A DNA stretch of 64,000 nucleotides, from NCBI GenBank assembly GCA_001972305.1, contig BDDD01006648.1:18356-82355 (forward strand). Reading direction: 5' to 3'. A model generated the notes under the pieces. It was not told the origin of the DNA. It searched no databases and saw only the letters and a program-made list of their open reading frames with translations. Positions 1 through 11,124 of this stretch are shown here, piece by piece. Origin of the DNA: Cephalotus follicularis. Lineage: Eukaryota > Streptophyta > Magnoliopsida > Oxalidales > Cephalotaceae. The stretch's first letter is position 1, and each line of letters starts with the position of its first letter. The translations under genes were made by a program, and so were the position numbers.

Positions 1-285
1 TCTATCGTTCATCCAGTTGTGTACAGTGATGACGATGGGGGGCCTTTGCACAGGCTATGGAACCCATGTCTCATTACCACTCTAAACTTAAGCAACGGTA
101 TCATTATATTATATGATTCATGAAATCGTAAATAGAGGAAACATTATCCTAGGGAGATTTGCGCCAATAGCAAATTTTGGCAGACCCACTGACCAATGTC
201 ATGAGCATTAGTAGTACTTGAGAGATAGCAAAAGTGCGATAGGTTTAGGCTAAAGGTCTTCGTGGCTTGAGGTCCAAGTGGGAGA
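1..285 (+). mobile_element. Ty1/Copia remnant, end of pol and 3' untranslated part
   Basis: This stretch resembles, base by base with gaps, the end of the Copia copy at 22400-22654: the RNase H tail, the segment reading like 'gcagacccactgacc', and the purine-rich run just before an LTR start (TGTTAG at about 286-291). It is an old broken piece entering from outside the window. Assignment rests on similarity to the internal copy only. Confidence 0.6.
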
Positions 286-1021
286 TTGTTAGAGTAGGGA
301 CATACTATTAGCACCACTCAGCGGTGGGTTGTATGGGTCGGGAGGCCGAATGATGTATCGGATCTTGCATTTCAAGGGCGAGGCCCTAATGTAAATTGGC
401 CTTTAAAGCGTACCTATTTGGTATTATGGTTTGTTCGCTCAGCGGAGACCATAATATGCGAAATAGATTTCGATCCCCAGTAGGAAGCGGGTGCTTCACG
501 AATTCCACATGGAGGTGTGGGATACGATTAGAATAGTGGGATGAGCCATAATTACTAAAGACCAAGAATTATAGTAATAACTTAAAATTGAATGATCTGT
601 TAAATTACTCTCTTGTTTCTTCTAACAGGTTGTTAGATAACATATTATATATACTCAAATGGCAGACAACATCGTTATTTGGCATGTTTTTTATTTTCTT
701 AAGCGACATAATCCATGTTCTTTGAATGGTTGCGCATGGTTCTCACGAGCATGAGAGTTTCTCATGTCATGACTGATATACCCCCACATTAGAGATCAAT
801 GAATCTGACCATCACAAGGCCGGGGTGGCTAAGTGGTGGGACGACGATCAAAGACCTCAATACATGGCGAGTGTTGCCTTGATGCCAAACTGGAAAACAC
901 TATGTATTTTTCACAGACCTTATGTGCCGTGTTGATACAACTTGAGGAGTTGTTTGGCACACAGTCGAGGACTGATAAGGTAGTTTTGGACTAGTCTGGA
1001 TCAAAACAATCTGTGATACCT
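286..1021 (+). mobile_element. Ty1/Copia remnant: LTR edge, leader and gag fragment
   Basis: A few dozen bases of LTR edge run into a leader like those ahead of the gag genes at 9822 and 18600. The leader keeps a strong hairpin (9-bp stem, arms 422-430 and 448-456). A gag-like part at about 660-1021 follows. The segment continues at 4013 on the far side of the solo LTR, which proves that the LTR inserted into it. Old and broken in several places. Confidence 0.6.
1017..1021. repeat. Target site duplication TACCT, left copy
   Basis: TACCT lies directly before the TGTCACAACC start of the solo LTR. The same five bases follow its TTACA end at 4008-4012. Confidence 0.85.
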
Positions 1022-2214
1022 TGTCACAACCCCGTTTTCACGAGAAGGCAACATAAAAGGTAAGGCAATCAACACAACATAATTCAGCTTATGCGATATA
1101 ACGTAAAAACAAAAACCATCAGTAGCGGAAGCAATAACATGAAGTAAGCTGAATTAAAATATGTATCACGCATCCCATACTACGTGATACCCAAAGAGTT
1201 TATATAAAACCCAACAACATTGTCGATCGCCCATAAACGGAGCGTGATAATACAGTACGAAGAAACAAACCACGTTACAATAATCCAATTAACATAATCA
1301 TTGTTCAATAAACCAATACACAAAATAAGAGAACAACTCAATCTTCTCCTTAAGTCTCCTTGCGTTGCTCCATATCAAATCCCACTCCATCAATCTGTTA
1401 CAGTAGGGGTTAGCCTTTGTCCTCACTCGGCTAAGTGAATAAACTCATAAATACAGTTCGAGGTATATGATAATGAGTATCATGAATGAATGCATTATGA
1501 TGCAGTACAGTATATATATATTGCAGTATATATATCACAGTGTATACATGTATAAAGTATATGCATGTTCACAGTACAGGTATAACCTCGTAAGGCTACA
1601 TCAACACAAGCAGTAAGTATGTCCCAAAAGGAACCAGACAAACAAGTCGTCATGACCGTCGCCACCTCCTGGCCCCAACGTCATGCACTCTTACTCCAAT
1701 CCCCGTTTGCGAACGGTTTGAAGCAAGTCCTCCATACAGGTTGCTTAGCACGATGGCTAAACAATCAACAGGTTATTAGCACAACGGCCAATAATCAATA
1801 AGCACAAACACCGTACAGTACAAGTCAAGCAATAAATATAATTACTTGATTAAATATATTTGTTTAAAATATAAAACTCTGTTATCAGGTTGTAATAAGT
1901 TATAAAACTTAAAACAATACGATTTGATTGTATAACCAATCCTTTAAACATTTCTCTGTGTTTGGAAAATACTTTCCCCAGTCATTTGAAAATATTTATG
2001 TATTTGGCAAATATACAATTTCATGCAATTAATGATTATAATAATAATGTAAGCCTTTCAAATGGTTAACACTTTTTAGCAATCAACCAAAATACAATTC
2101 ACAGTACAGTAATAATGTAAACATATGCTCAGAATGCATCTAGGGTTGTTTCTAGAGTCGTTTCGGGTCTAACGGGTTCCATTCAAGTGAAACTCTTCCA
2201 AACAGAGGGATAAG

Positions 2215-2720
2215 CATCGATGTTTATCCTAAAGGCGCCGACGTCTTTACCCTAAGGTGCCAACAATTCGTACAGTTATTCCCAAGCATTTTTGGACAAA
2301 AGACATCGATGCTTTTCCAAAGACGTCGATGTCTTTATGATACCAGGGAGTATCAGTTCGAGAATCTTGATTCTAGAGGGTAGAATCCGACCCTTTAAAC
2401 TTTCGTATAAACAATCTCACCCTCTCCAAGTGAAGAGCATGCTACTGGTTAACAGAATATGTAGCCAGAACATCAAATCATGCATGCAACCCCAAGGGCA
2501 TTTCACCATCAAAAGTAAACACTACTATTCTGCAATACCCAGAAAAGGCGTCGATGTCTTCACAAAGACATCGATGTCTTTCGCATTCACACACGAAGGC
2601 ATAACATTGTTGTTCTACAATGCCCAGAAAACGCATAAATGTCTTTACAAAACATCGATGTCTTTCACATTCACACACGAAGGCATCGACGTCTTCATGT
2701 AGGCGTCGACGTCTATCCAA
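2215..2720 (-). repeat. GTCGA-core short palindrome cluster, downstream half of the solo LTR
   Basis: At least eight copies of a unit close to AAAGACGTCGATGTCTTT occur, for example at 2301-2340, 2551-2585, 2653-2668 and 2682-2717. They are imperfect palindromes with the centre varying between GTCGAC, GTCGAT and ATCGAC, as expected from decay of methylated CpG. In LTR orientation the cluster would be in the transcribed part. Confidence 0.8.
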
Positions 2721-3291
2721 CCCAGAATGTTTTCTCCACGGTTTTAACACACCAAGCCATTATCAAATCCATCCTTTACACAATCAGTTAACATATTCAT
2801 GTAATCACACATGCATGGTTACTCCGTACATCATAGTAGTCATTACAAGAAGTCCAGAGATTACAATTCACCCATTAACATGCAACTCATCAATGGCATT
2901 CATTATCTTAAACTCAAAATGCATGTATAAGAATCATCACTTTCCCCTACCTTGTTGTTCCACGTTAGGAACTGGAAGGTCCACCCCTTTACGTTCCAAA
3001 CTGGTTACAGCAGCCTCTAGATCCTTCCCGTTGCTGCAAGCCACCAGCTCCAAGTTCCAAGCTCTAACCAAGCTCAACACTGGTGTCCCTCTCTTTCTCC
3101 CACTCACTGGTTTCCTCCTCTTCCTTTCCTTTGGTGTTTTAAACGAGAGAGAGAGGTGGGGAGGGGGTTGTTCTTATGCAGATGGCTCCCTCTCCCTCTT
3201 TCTCCCTGCATTCAATGAACACTCTCGTGTTCTCTCCCTCTTTCCCAGTGAATTTCTGCATTTCATTTTGTTACTTTCTCATGTTTTCTGT

Positions 3292-3730
3292 AGGTTGCAT
3301 GCACACCCACACTTGTCATGTTCTTCCTCCTTCCTCAGTCATGCAGGTCAGGAGGCCATTATGCATGATCAACACGTCTCCTTCCCGTGCCTCAAGGCGT
3401 CTGCAAGGATCCTAATTCCTTCCCTCTTGCATGTTACTCTGTCAGTTCATAACGTGACTGATATTCTTTTCAAAGACGTCGACGTCTTTCCTTAGACGTC
3501 GATGTCTTTTCCATTTTTACANAGGTTGCATGCACACCCACACTTGTCATGTTCTTCCTCCTTCCTCAGTCATGCAGGTCAGAAGGCCATTATGCATGAT
3601 CAACACGTCTCCTTCCCGTGCCTCAAAAGTTGCCCCATTGCATGTTATTCTGTCAGTTCATAAAGTGACTGATATTCTTTTCAAAGACGTCGATGTCTTC
3701 CATAGACGTCGATGTCTTTTCCCTTTTCAT
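3292..3730. repeat. Direct duplication on both sides of an undetermined base
   Basis: The block starting aggttgcatgcaca at 3292 is repeated from 3523, immediately after the N at 3522. Both copies run through the same palindromes and differ at scattered sites and in one short segment. It may be a real tandem duplication, or two haplotype or contig ends laid side by side with a one-base gap. Confidence 0.75.
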
Positions 3731-3840
3731 ACGTGGGGGTCGATGTCTTTGCCTACATCAACGTGCATGTACATGCATTCATGTACGCCTTTGCTCCCAT
3801 AGGCGTCGACTTCTTTCCAAAGACATCGACGCGTTTATCC
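3470..3840 (-). repeat. GTCGA-core short palindrome cluster, upstream half of the solo LTR
   Basis: A perfect 18-bp palindrome, AAAGACGTCGACGTCTTT, lies at 3472-3489. Further units lie at 3493-3511, 3684-3720, 3748-3760 and 3800-3835. In LTR orientation this is the U3 (promoter) side. Confidence 0.8.
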
Positions 3841-4007
3841 CAAAACTGCACCATTTTGGTTTAAACACACACATTCCTCTCTCCCAAAGCAATATTTAGG
3901 GTTTGGTAAACATTATTGAGGCGAAATCTCCAACATTTTCATTGATCCAAGCATACGATTACATCTTAAAACAAAATATTACAAAAACGAAAATACCGGG
4001 CATTACA

Positions 4008-4012
4008 TACCT
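4008..4012. repeat. Target site duplication TACCT, right copy
   Basis: TACCT follows the LTR end directly and matches 1017-1021. Confidence 0.85.
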
Positions 4013-4815
4013 ATTCATTCTTCTGGAACAACCTCAGGGAGAGGTGGATCAAGAGAATCCAGTTTCAAGGGCAAGGAGCCCATAAGGAAGAAAGAAAAGG
4101 AACCACTTCACGTGGTTTGTGGATACCATTCATTAGAGGATGAAATAGATTATTAAAGAGATATCTTGCTTCTGTGTGGGAAGCTAGGATACTGGAAGAG
4201 AAATTGCGAACAATTTCTTGCTTCCATTGCAGATGGTGCCTCAGGGTTAGGTACCGTCATATTTTAATATTCCACTTAGCTTACAATGTAAGTTCAATTT
4301 GGGTTGTATACTCAAGTTGTGAGACTAACATTTGTAACTCTTTGCAGGATGCTAAGAAAAGCTAGGCAGCTGGGAGCTGAGGATGCAATGGACCTATGAC
4401 ATGAAGATCGGGGATCTACTTTTATGTTGTAAGATATTTTGATTTGTATGTATAAAGCAATGTGGCTTTTGTATATAGATTTAACCTTTGTAAACATTGT
4501 AAAGAACTTTTGATATAAACTTTGATTAGCATATCCAATGTATATTTTGTAAAGCTGAGAGCTTTTTATTTATTATAAATGGATAGTGGCTATTATTTTC
4601 TGGTTGTGTATCAGTCGATACTGATTAACTAGATAATGGGTTTTTAAGTCATAAATACTAATCAAACAATAGCACCAGCTATTGAGCAAGGAATTAAAAA
4701 TAAAAGACTACGAGAGATATGATATAAATCCTTCACAACCTTTTGCATTTTTGATTAGGTCATTCTAGTGAGGCTAGATAAACACGCTTGGTTAAGGATG
4801 AACTTTTGGACATCC
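4013..4815 (+). mobile_element. Ty1/Copia remnant: gag tail, nucleocapsid, protease and pre-integrase scraps
   Basis: This continues the gag remnant ending at 1021. It is recognisable by comparison with 10580-10830 and 19400-19620: a zinc-knuckle region near 4165-4205, the 'gggttgta...tgtgagactaac' protease segment near 4300-4350, and a pre-integrase scrap near 4745-4810. It is heavily decayed. The N at 4816 joins it to unrelated LTR sequence. Confidence 0.6.
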
Positions 4816-4816
4816 N
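4816..4816. other. Single undetermined base joining unrelated parts of an element
   Basis: Left of the N lies internal Copia sequence (pre-integrase). Right of it the sequence begins in the middle of a Copia LTR, matching about 23287 onward. A one-base N between non-adjacent parts suggests a contig join. Confidence 0.6.
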
Positions 4817-6670
4817 TGCTGGCAAAAGGGTTGTCTTTGGGCCTTGTGGGAGCTTCATTGAGATGTATGGGCGAGTTCGCAATAAGGGATCATCACACCT
4901 GTATGAAGGGTGATCCACTCTATATTATTTATGCCCGTTGAGACTCATAAAACCCTGATCAGGTATAGGCAGACTAGAAACAGTGTTTCCAGGGAGGTTT
5001 GCCGAAACTCTCAATGCGTACGCAAATTTATAGTTATCGCGACTTTACCTAGGGGTGACATTATTCCAAACCCTAGGTCGTAATCGGAGCCAAGTATGAC
5101 GTAGGATACATGACACATATGCCGATGACTGGATAAAGTACTGGTTTAACCGGATGTCGACTTGTAGACGTAGTTTATTCTACGGATCCGGGGGGTGATG
5201 GGATTCACACCGGGGTCATTTTGATAGTCGGGGACTATCAAGGTGGTCGTACCAGAACTCCTGGGATGTTCTGGGAAATTTATAGTTGTACCAGATTCAA
5301 ACCGGGATTTCAGGTCCCACATGATTATTAGAAAAGCGATGCATGCTACACACATGATAGCTTGGCGGGAAATCTGGTTTTAACCAGTATATAGTAATTT
5401 GGCATTAGTGGTTTATTTATTTATTTAAATTTACCACCGTATTGTCAAATTGATATATTAAGAGAAATCACAGTGGGAGTATGTTTAATCATACCATGTG
5501 CGGGGTGCACAAAAATTAAACTTAGAGAGAGATTTTATTTACTTATAATAAAAGAGAAAACACATGAGACTTTGACTAAGTCTCCCTTTTCTTCTTTGGC
5601 ATCCCGAGTACGCCAAAATAGCGCGCATGGTGTGCTAGCGGGTGAGAAACGCACGAATGCGTGCGCAGCGCCTGGACGGAGCTTCCGGCTGGAGAAGACA
5701 ACGCCGCTAGTGTCGATGGCCAGGGAAAGAGGCGGCCTTTCATCCACGGTAAGCCTCTCTTCTTTTCTCTCCCATTTTTCTCTTCTCTCTCTCTCTGGTT
5801 CGGCCCGACGCTTTATGCGTCACCCACTATCGCGGCTGCTCTTCCTCCGCCGGTGTCTTGGTAGGTGGAGCCACCTTGGCTCTACCTATTTTGGCCTTAG
5901 ACTAGGTGTTTTTCGGTGCATTTCCGGCCGGTTTCGCGCATCTGAGTCGACCCTGAGTGTGTTGTGCACTGTGACTCGGCGTTCCGCGCCGATTCACGGC
6001 GAGTCTTGCGTTGGGTTATGTTGGCCGTGCTTTGTAGGTGCTGGTTATGGTGGTGCGGTGTTGCGGTGATCCTGTTTTTGACGGGCGGGCTGACTCGCCG
6101 CTGTATGTTCGCCACATTCCAGGCCGAGTCTTACTGAGTCTCAGCGACCAATGGCTTTATCGGGTGTTTGTGGTCCACATATGTTGCGGCCGGTCAATGA
6201 CGCGTTGACCAAGTCGCACTGAGTCCGAACTCAGTGAGTCGCCGCCGCTGTTCGCCACCTTCCGGAACGCTTCCCGGCGCGTCTCCTCCAGAAATGAGCT
6301 GAGCATATTTTTTGGAGTCCGTTGGTGTCTTAGTTGAAGTTTTCGTGGACTGGCCCGAAACCGGCAGTGGAGCTGATAACCAGCAGTTGCTTCGACAAGC
6401 GCGTAGCGGCAAAGTGATGGAGCCGCCAACATTGGTATGGTTCCTAATCTTATGTTTTTAATGTTTACCGATTGGTTTCGGTTAAGTGGATGTATGCTTG
6501 ACTTTTCGTTTTGTTCTATTGAATATTGAACGGAGATCCTAGGCGCATAGATTTTGGTAGCAAGGTGTAAGTGTGACCTTGACTTCGTGTCTTGGTAGTT
6601 TTTGAAAAAATAAAATTATACACGCTTGCATCCTAGACCCAAAATCGACCGAGACCCCTCCCGGGTTCCA
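4817..6670 (+). mobile_element. Long Copia LTR, partial, right part to its end
   Basis: 4817-5400 matches the middle of the C3 LTR (23287-23860), and the part near 6380-6440 matches the Copia LTR at 56190-56290 (aagcg.gtagcgg...). The segment ends near TTCCAACA at about 6670, like the C2 LTR end CCCAACA. The open frames seen through it are not supported as genes. Confidence 0.6.
5590..6430 (+). repeat. GC- and CpG-rich LTR segment with a GAGTC/GACTC cluster
   Basis: Within this LTR piece the base composition changes sharply to GC-rich. Between 5940 and 6240 the word GAGTC or GACTC recurs about nine times. A TATA-like word (cttataataaaag, near 5540) precedes it. Other LTRs in the window have clusters built on GTCGAC instead. 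No convincing gene is seen. Confidence 0.5.
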
Positions 6671-7866
6671 ACAGAATCATCACACCCGATGCGAGGGTGA
6701 TAGGCTCTAAAGTATCTGTATCCATTATGAGCTTGTAAATACATGGCCAGGTGTAGGTGGACTGGAAACAAGGTTTCTGGAAAGGTCCACCAATAGTCGT
6801 ATTGGGATTATGGATTAATTAGAATTATGACATTACTAGGGTTGACACATATCCTTACCCTAAGTCATAGTCAGAGCCAAGATAATGATGAGGGAAATAG
6901 TGATATCTACTGTAGTCAGGACATTGTTCTGGATTGTTGGTAAATTGACGTAATACGTGGAAGTCAATTCCACACATAGAATAATGTGAGATGTTGATCT
7001 AGGTTCATTTTGATGGTCGAGTGACTAATTGAAATAAGTATACGGAATCCTGAGAAAATTCTGGATACTTATCGTCTTTACCATATTTCAATTCGGGCAA
7101 TCGGGTCCCGCCTGATTTTCGGACAAGTAACATATGCAGGGCATGTGTCGTTTGATGGAGGAAAGCTTCTTGGAGAAGCTACTTTGTTTCATACTTCTTT
7201 GTATGACATTTGGCAAGTTCTTATGGTAACACTTGTAATACATATGAAGAAAGTGATTAAATAAAGATTAAAAATGAGATATTTTGTGTGAGTAATGATG
7301 GTTCATCACATGGAATTTTGGAATATACCTTTGGGAGGTGAAAAACCCAAAATTCCTTCTTTATCACACATGCTCTCACTCATTCTTTATTTTCATTCTT
7401 TTTCAATTCATCTAAAAGAAAAGGCAAGTGTAAAGAAGAAAAACCTAGAGTGAAAAAGTTTAGAACTTTTGTGAGAAATCTTCTCTAATCTCCTCCTTTC
7501 TCTTAATCAATATAGGAGGTGATAGTCTTTATCTTGAAGGTTACCACTTCTTATTTTGATCTTAGTTTATATTAGAGTGTTTTGAGTGGGAGTGAAAATA
7601 GAATTTGAAGAAAGGAGCTCACGGATTCAAGGAGGATTATCTTGTTAATTCAACTTTGACAAAGTGTAGAGGGATCTTGAAGGAAGGAGTCTTCATTCCA
7701 AGGTGATGATTCTCTCCTCTTTCTTTCTTTGCTTAAACCCTTACATGCTTCTTATGCTTTTGTTTAATTGGTGCCTTAATTAGAAATTCTTGGAGGTTGA
7801 TACATGTTTATGAGTTTAGGTCATGTGACTTATTCCCAAGGTTTGGAAAGCTTTGACATAAAAATC
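6671..7866 (+). mobile_element. Second partial Copia LTR joined head to tail
   Basis: From 6671 the sequence starts again in mid-LTR (atcacacccg...), equivalent to about 4878 and 23350. It can be followed through the 'ggtcccgcctgattttcgga' area. The rest (7160-7866) is AT-rich and is placed here only by position ahead of the C1 leader. Confidence 0.5.
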
Positions 7867-8277
7867 AAAGTTAGTCATTTTAGTAACCTAAACCTTAAAA
7901 TGTGCCTTCAACCTATTCTAGCTTCCAACAAGTCTCTTGATTTTTCTTTTCACCCATTGGTTTCTCCAAGAAGACCAAGACTTGTTATATCTTACCAAGA
8001 CTTTAGATGAAATGATTTCTTGAGGTACTTTCTATAATCCGAAACTGTGCCAGACATTATTTGAATGCAAGAAGCAACTCAATCAATCCCAGTACAATGT
8101 CTTTGGATTACAAACATTCCTTAATTCAATCAATTACACAAAGGCTTGGTAAGATATAACAAGCCTCGGTCTTCTTGGAGAAACCAATGGGTGAAAAGAA
8201 AAATCAAGAGACTTGTTGGAAGCAAGAATAGGTTGAAGGCCTATTTTAGGGTTTAGGTTACTAAAATGACTAACTTT
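7867..8277. repeat. Long inverted repeat, 133-bp arms, 145-bp spacer
   Basis: Arms at 7867-7999 and 8145-8277 are reverse complements with six mismatches and no gaps by eye (about 95%). Transcription across it would give a long hairpin RNA. The spacer (8000-8144) is unrelated to the arms. No target duplication or transposase terminal motif was seen, and I do not recognise the arm sequence. Confidence 0.9.
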
Positions 8278-9821
8278 CTTCAAATGCTATTTTCAACATT
8301 TTTAGCAAGGCAGTTACTACGTATGGATGGGACGAGTATACACTATTCGTTCTAGGCAGATATTTGTAGTATCTATGCACATAGTTCATTTCTAAAGTAC
8401 ACGTTATATATAAAAAAAAATAATAGTATTATTTTATATTGAATATTTTTCAACGTGTACAAATAAACTTTGAATTTGATTTTTGGTGAGTCCAATTATT
8501 GAAAGTTGAGAACTAAAAGTTTATGGACACTAGATTTTAATTAATTTAGTGGGAGTTTTACATGGTTATTGACTACTAATTAATTTAATTACATAAGAGA
8601 CCGAATATTAATATTCTTTGTGTTCATTTAATTTAATATATTAGATGTATTATTTTAAATATCTTATGCATGATGGTAGGCATTGGGACTTGACCTAGCT
8701 TTCAGTTTTTGTCGTGGATATTTAATTTATTTTATTATCTTGCACTTCATTTGATTTGTAATATGGTTGCCTCCGTGCACCAGAATTCTTTATCTTTATA
8801 AATTCTAGAATAGAATTCTCTTCTCCATCTCTTTGTATTCTTTTCTTTTAATTATTGTATGTAATGGAAAAAGGCATGACAAAGTATGTTCAAGAGGGAG
8901 ATACAAGAAGTTACAAGACAAGTGAAGACTCTGTATGCTGGAAGCATTTTGTAATAAAGTATAATTAAATAGCTAACCTAGGAGACCGGGTGATAACATT
9001 CACTCATGTGATTCACCCATAGTTTAAGTCCCTAGCCTAGCCATTTTTTTCTTTAATGTTGGACATTAGGAGCATGAGATGGATGGTCCAAACACGTCAA
9101 GCATGCTAAGCCGTAATTAATTTGAATTGGATAATTGTAACCAATTGATTAATTGATGGCATGGTAATATAAAACCTGAGACCACAAATACCTCAAATAT
9201 GAAAATAATAAGTCTTAACGCCAAAGACACAAGATAGTGACCTGAAGTGGGCCTTCCATAGTTCCCGTTGAATGGCGTGGGTATACTATAGGCTGTGTGC
9301 TAAAGCTGAGGTACTACATTATGCCCACAGCTATGTCAACCTCAGTGCGAGGCGCTGAAAGGAAATAGCTCTTATTTTGGCATTTGGGACACCTAAAGGT
9401 GCGGGTGTTTCAAAATCGGCTAATTTCTTTGAGGATAATGGGTAGTGACTTATACTGGCTCTAATAGTTTGTCGAGCAAAAGCCGAGGCTATACTGAGAT
9501 GGTAGGCCGAATCTAATGATTAGATATTACATAGCAAGGGTGAGATCCTACGCAGTGTAAATTGGCAAGAGTGCCTACCTATTTTGGATATTATTGACTG
9601 CATGATAAAGTTGAGGTCGTAGTATGCTAAAATAGATTATAATCCCCACTAGGAGTGAGATCTCCCGAATTCCACATAGACGTGTGGAAATACGATTAAA
9701 ATAGTGGGAGTACAAACCATAAATACTAAAGACCTAGTATTTTGGAAGTAACATAAATATAATAATATCTACTTATTTACTTTCTTATCTTCTCTTTAGG
9801 TTGCAATATATATCTGTCACC
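8278..9821 (+). mobile_element. C1 Copia leader region
   Basis: From about 8460 to 9821 the sequence aligns with the reverse complement of the C2 leader (15430 down to 14080): 'cttatgcatg.tggtaggc' near 8660, 'tagaattctcttctcc' near 8810, 'catgagatggatg' near 9075 and 'agcatg.taagccgt' near 9100. A pyrimidine run followed by TAGGTTG stands just before gag. No clear primer-binding site was found at its left end. Confidence 0.65.
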
Positions 9822-10604
9822 ATGGCAGTAAGCACTGCAATTGGCCGTATCTTAGAAACAAATAAGTTAACGAGGCCGAACTTTCTTGATTGGCAGCGCA
9901 ACTTGCGCTTGGTTCTCACCAGTATGAAGCTATCATACGTGATGAATGAGACCGCCCCGGCTTTAGGCATCAATCTGATAGCGGAACACAAAGCCAAAGT
10001 GGCTAAGTGGCTCGATGATGATGAGCAAGCTCACTGTCTTGCGATCGCTGGCATGGTGCCAGAGATGCAAAGGCAGCATGAACGTATGGAGTCTCTTAGT
10101 GCTATACTTCTCCATCTGAAGGAGTTGTATGGTGCACAATCGAGGACTGCAAGATTCAACTTATCAAGTCGACTCTTCTGGTCGAAGATGTCCGAGGGAA
10201 CTTCGGTCCAAGAACATGGACTGAAGATGATAGATTTGATTGAGCAGCTAACTCAGTTAGATCTAGTCATGGATAATGATTACTACATAGATCTCATTCT
10301 CTCTTCCTTTCCACGGACATTCGCGCAGTTCATTTCGAACTTCCACATGAACAAAGTGGATTGTTCGTTACCGGAGCTCTTAGAGATGCTCCGTACTGCC
10401 GAGGCTGATTTTGACCATGGGAAGGAAAAATCGGATGTGATGCTACTTCCTTCTTCTTCAGGGATAGCCCCTAAGAGGGGTGCATCCCATGGTGTTGGCA
10501 AGGCCAAAATGAAGAAGAAGAAAGTGAAAAAGCTGAAGTCACTTGGAGTGACTAAGGATGCCAATAAATTCAAGAAAGAGGAGCTCCAGAAGCTTGCCGA
10601 ATAG
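9822..10604 (+). pseudogene. C1 Copia gag
   Basis: This is a Copia capsid-type gag (UBN2/DUF4219 class) whose ATG at 9822 sits in a good plant context (caccATGG). Recognisable parts are the N-terminal 'NFLDWQRNLRL' segment, the 'GLKMIDLIEQL' helix, 'FHMNKVD' and a lysine-rich tail. A zinc-knuckle nucleocapsid (FHCGKPGHWKRDC) lies just downstream near 10615-10655. The protein would coat the element's RNA in virus-like particles. Part of a broken element. Confidence 0.85.
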
Positions 10605-11100
10605 AAAGCCTATTTCCACTGCGGGAAACCAGGTCATTGGAAGAGGGACTGTCGTACTTACCTTGCTTCCATTGCTTCTACCTCGGGGTCAGGTATGTTC
10701 ATGATAGAACTTAATCTAGCGTGCAAAGTTAGTTCTACTTGGGTGTTAGACACCGATTGTGGTACTAATATTTGTAATTCTTTGCAGGGTCTAAGAAAAG
10801 CTAGGCAGCTAAGAGCTGAATAAGCTATGGATCTACAGTTGGGACATGGATCAAGGATCATCACCGCAGCTGTGGGTGTTTTTGATTTATTATTGCCCAG
10901 TGGTTTTGTATTAAACTTGAATCCTTGTTATTTTGTGCAAAACTTGATTAAGAATATTATTAGTGTATCATATGTATGTAATATGGGCTTAGAGCTCGTT
11001 TTTAATACTAATGGTTGTTCACTATTGTCATCTGAAAAAGTTTTTCTTTGTGCTGGATACATAGACAATGGTCTATATATTTTAAATACTAATTAATCAC
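10605..11100 (+). pseudogene. C1 Copia nucleocapsid and protease region
   Basis: A CCHC zinc knuckle near 10615-10655 is followed by the Copia protease region ('STWVLD' type near 10735-10760) and a stretch ending in 'LYILNTN', matching 19500-19894 in C3. The region is decayed. Confidence 0.7.
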
Positions 11101-11124
11101 TAGCATTGTCAATACATCAAGGTA

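Larger units (their letters stand above)
1022..4007 (-). mobile_element. Ty3/Gypsy solo LTR, reverse orientation
   Basis: The ends TGTCACAACCCC and GGCATTACA are reverse complements of the start and end of the G1 LTR (TGTAACGCCC and GTGTGACA). A shared inner block near 1410-1440 (ggctaagtgaata side) matches 26135-26160 in reverse. Five-base duplications (TACCT) flank it, and no internal gene lies between, so this is a solo LTR left by LTR-LTR recombination. It is about 3.0 kb long, including a roughly 0.2-kb repeated stretch around an undetermined base. Confidence 0.8.

Noticed and set aside
2620-3495. 291-codon open frame on the plus strand
   Set aside because: It runs through the solo LTR and its palindrome clusters, ends at a repeated LTR unit and has no protein family signs.
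5473-6069. 198-codon open frame in the GC-rich segment
   Set aside because: It lies inside a Copia LTR piece; its length is explained by high GC, and antisense frames of similar kind overlap it.
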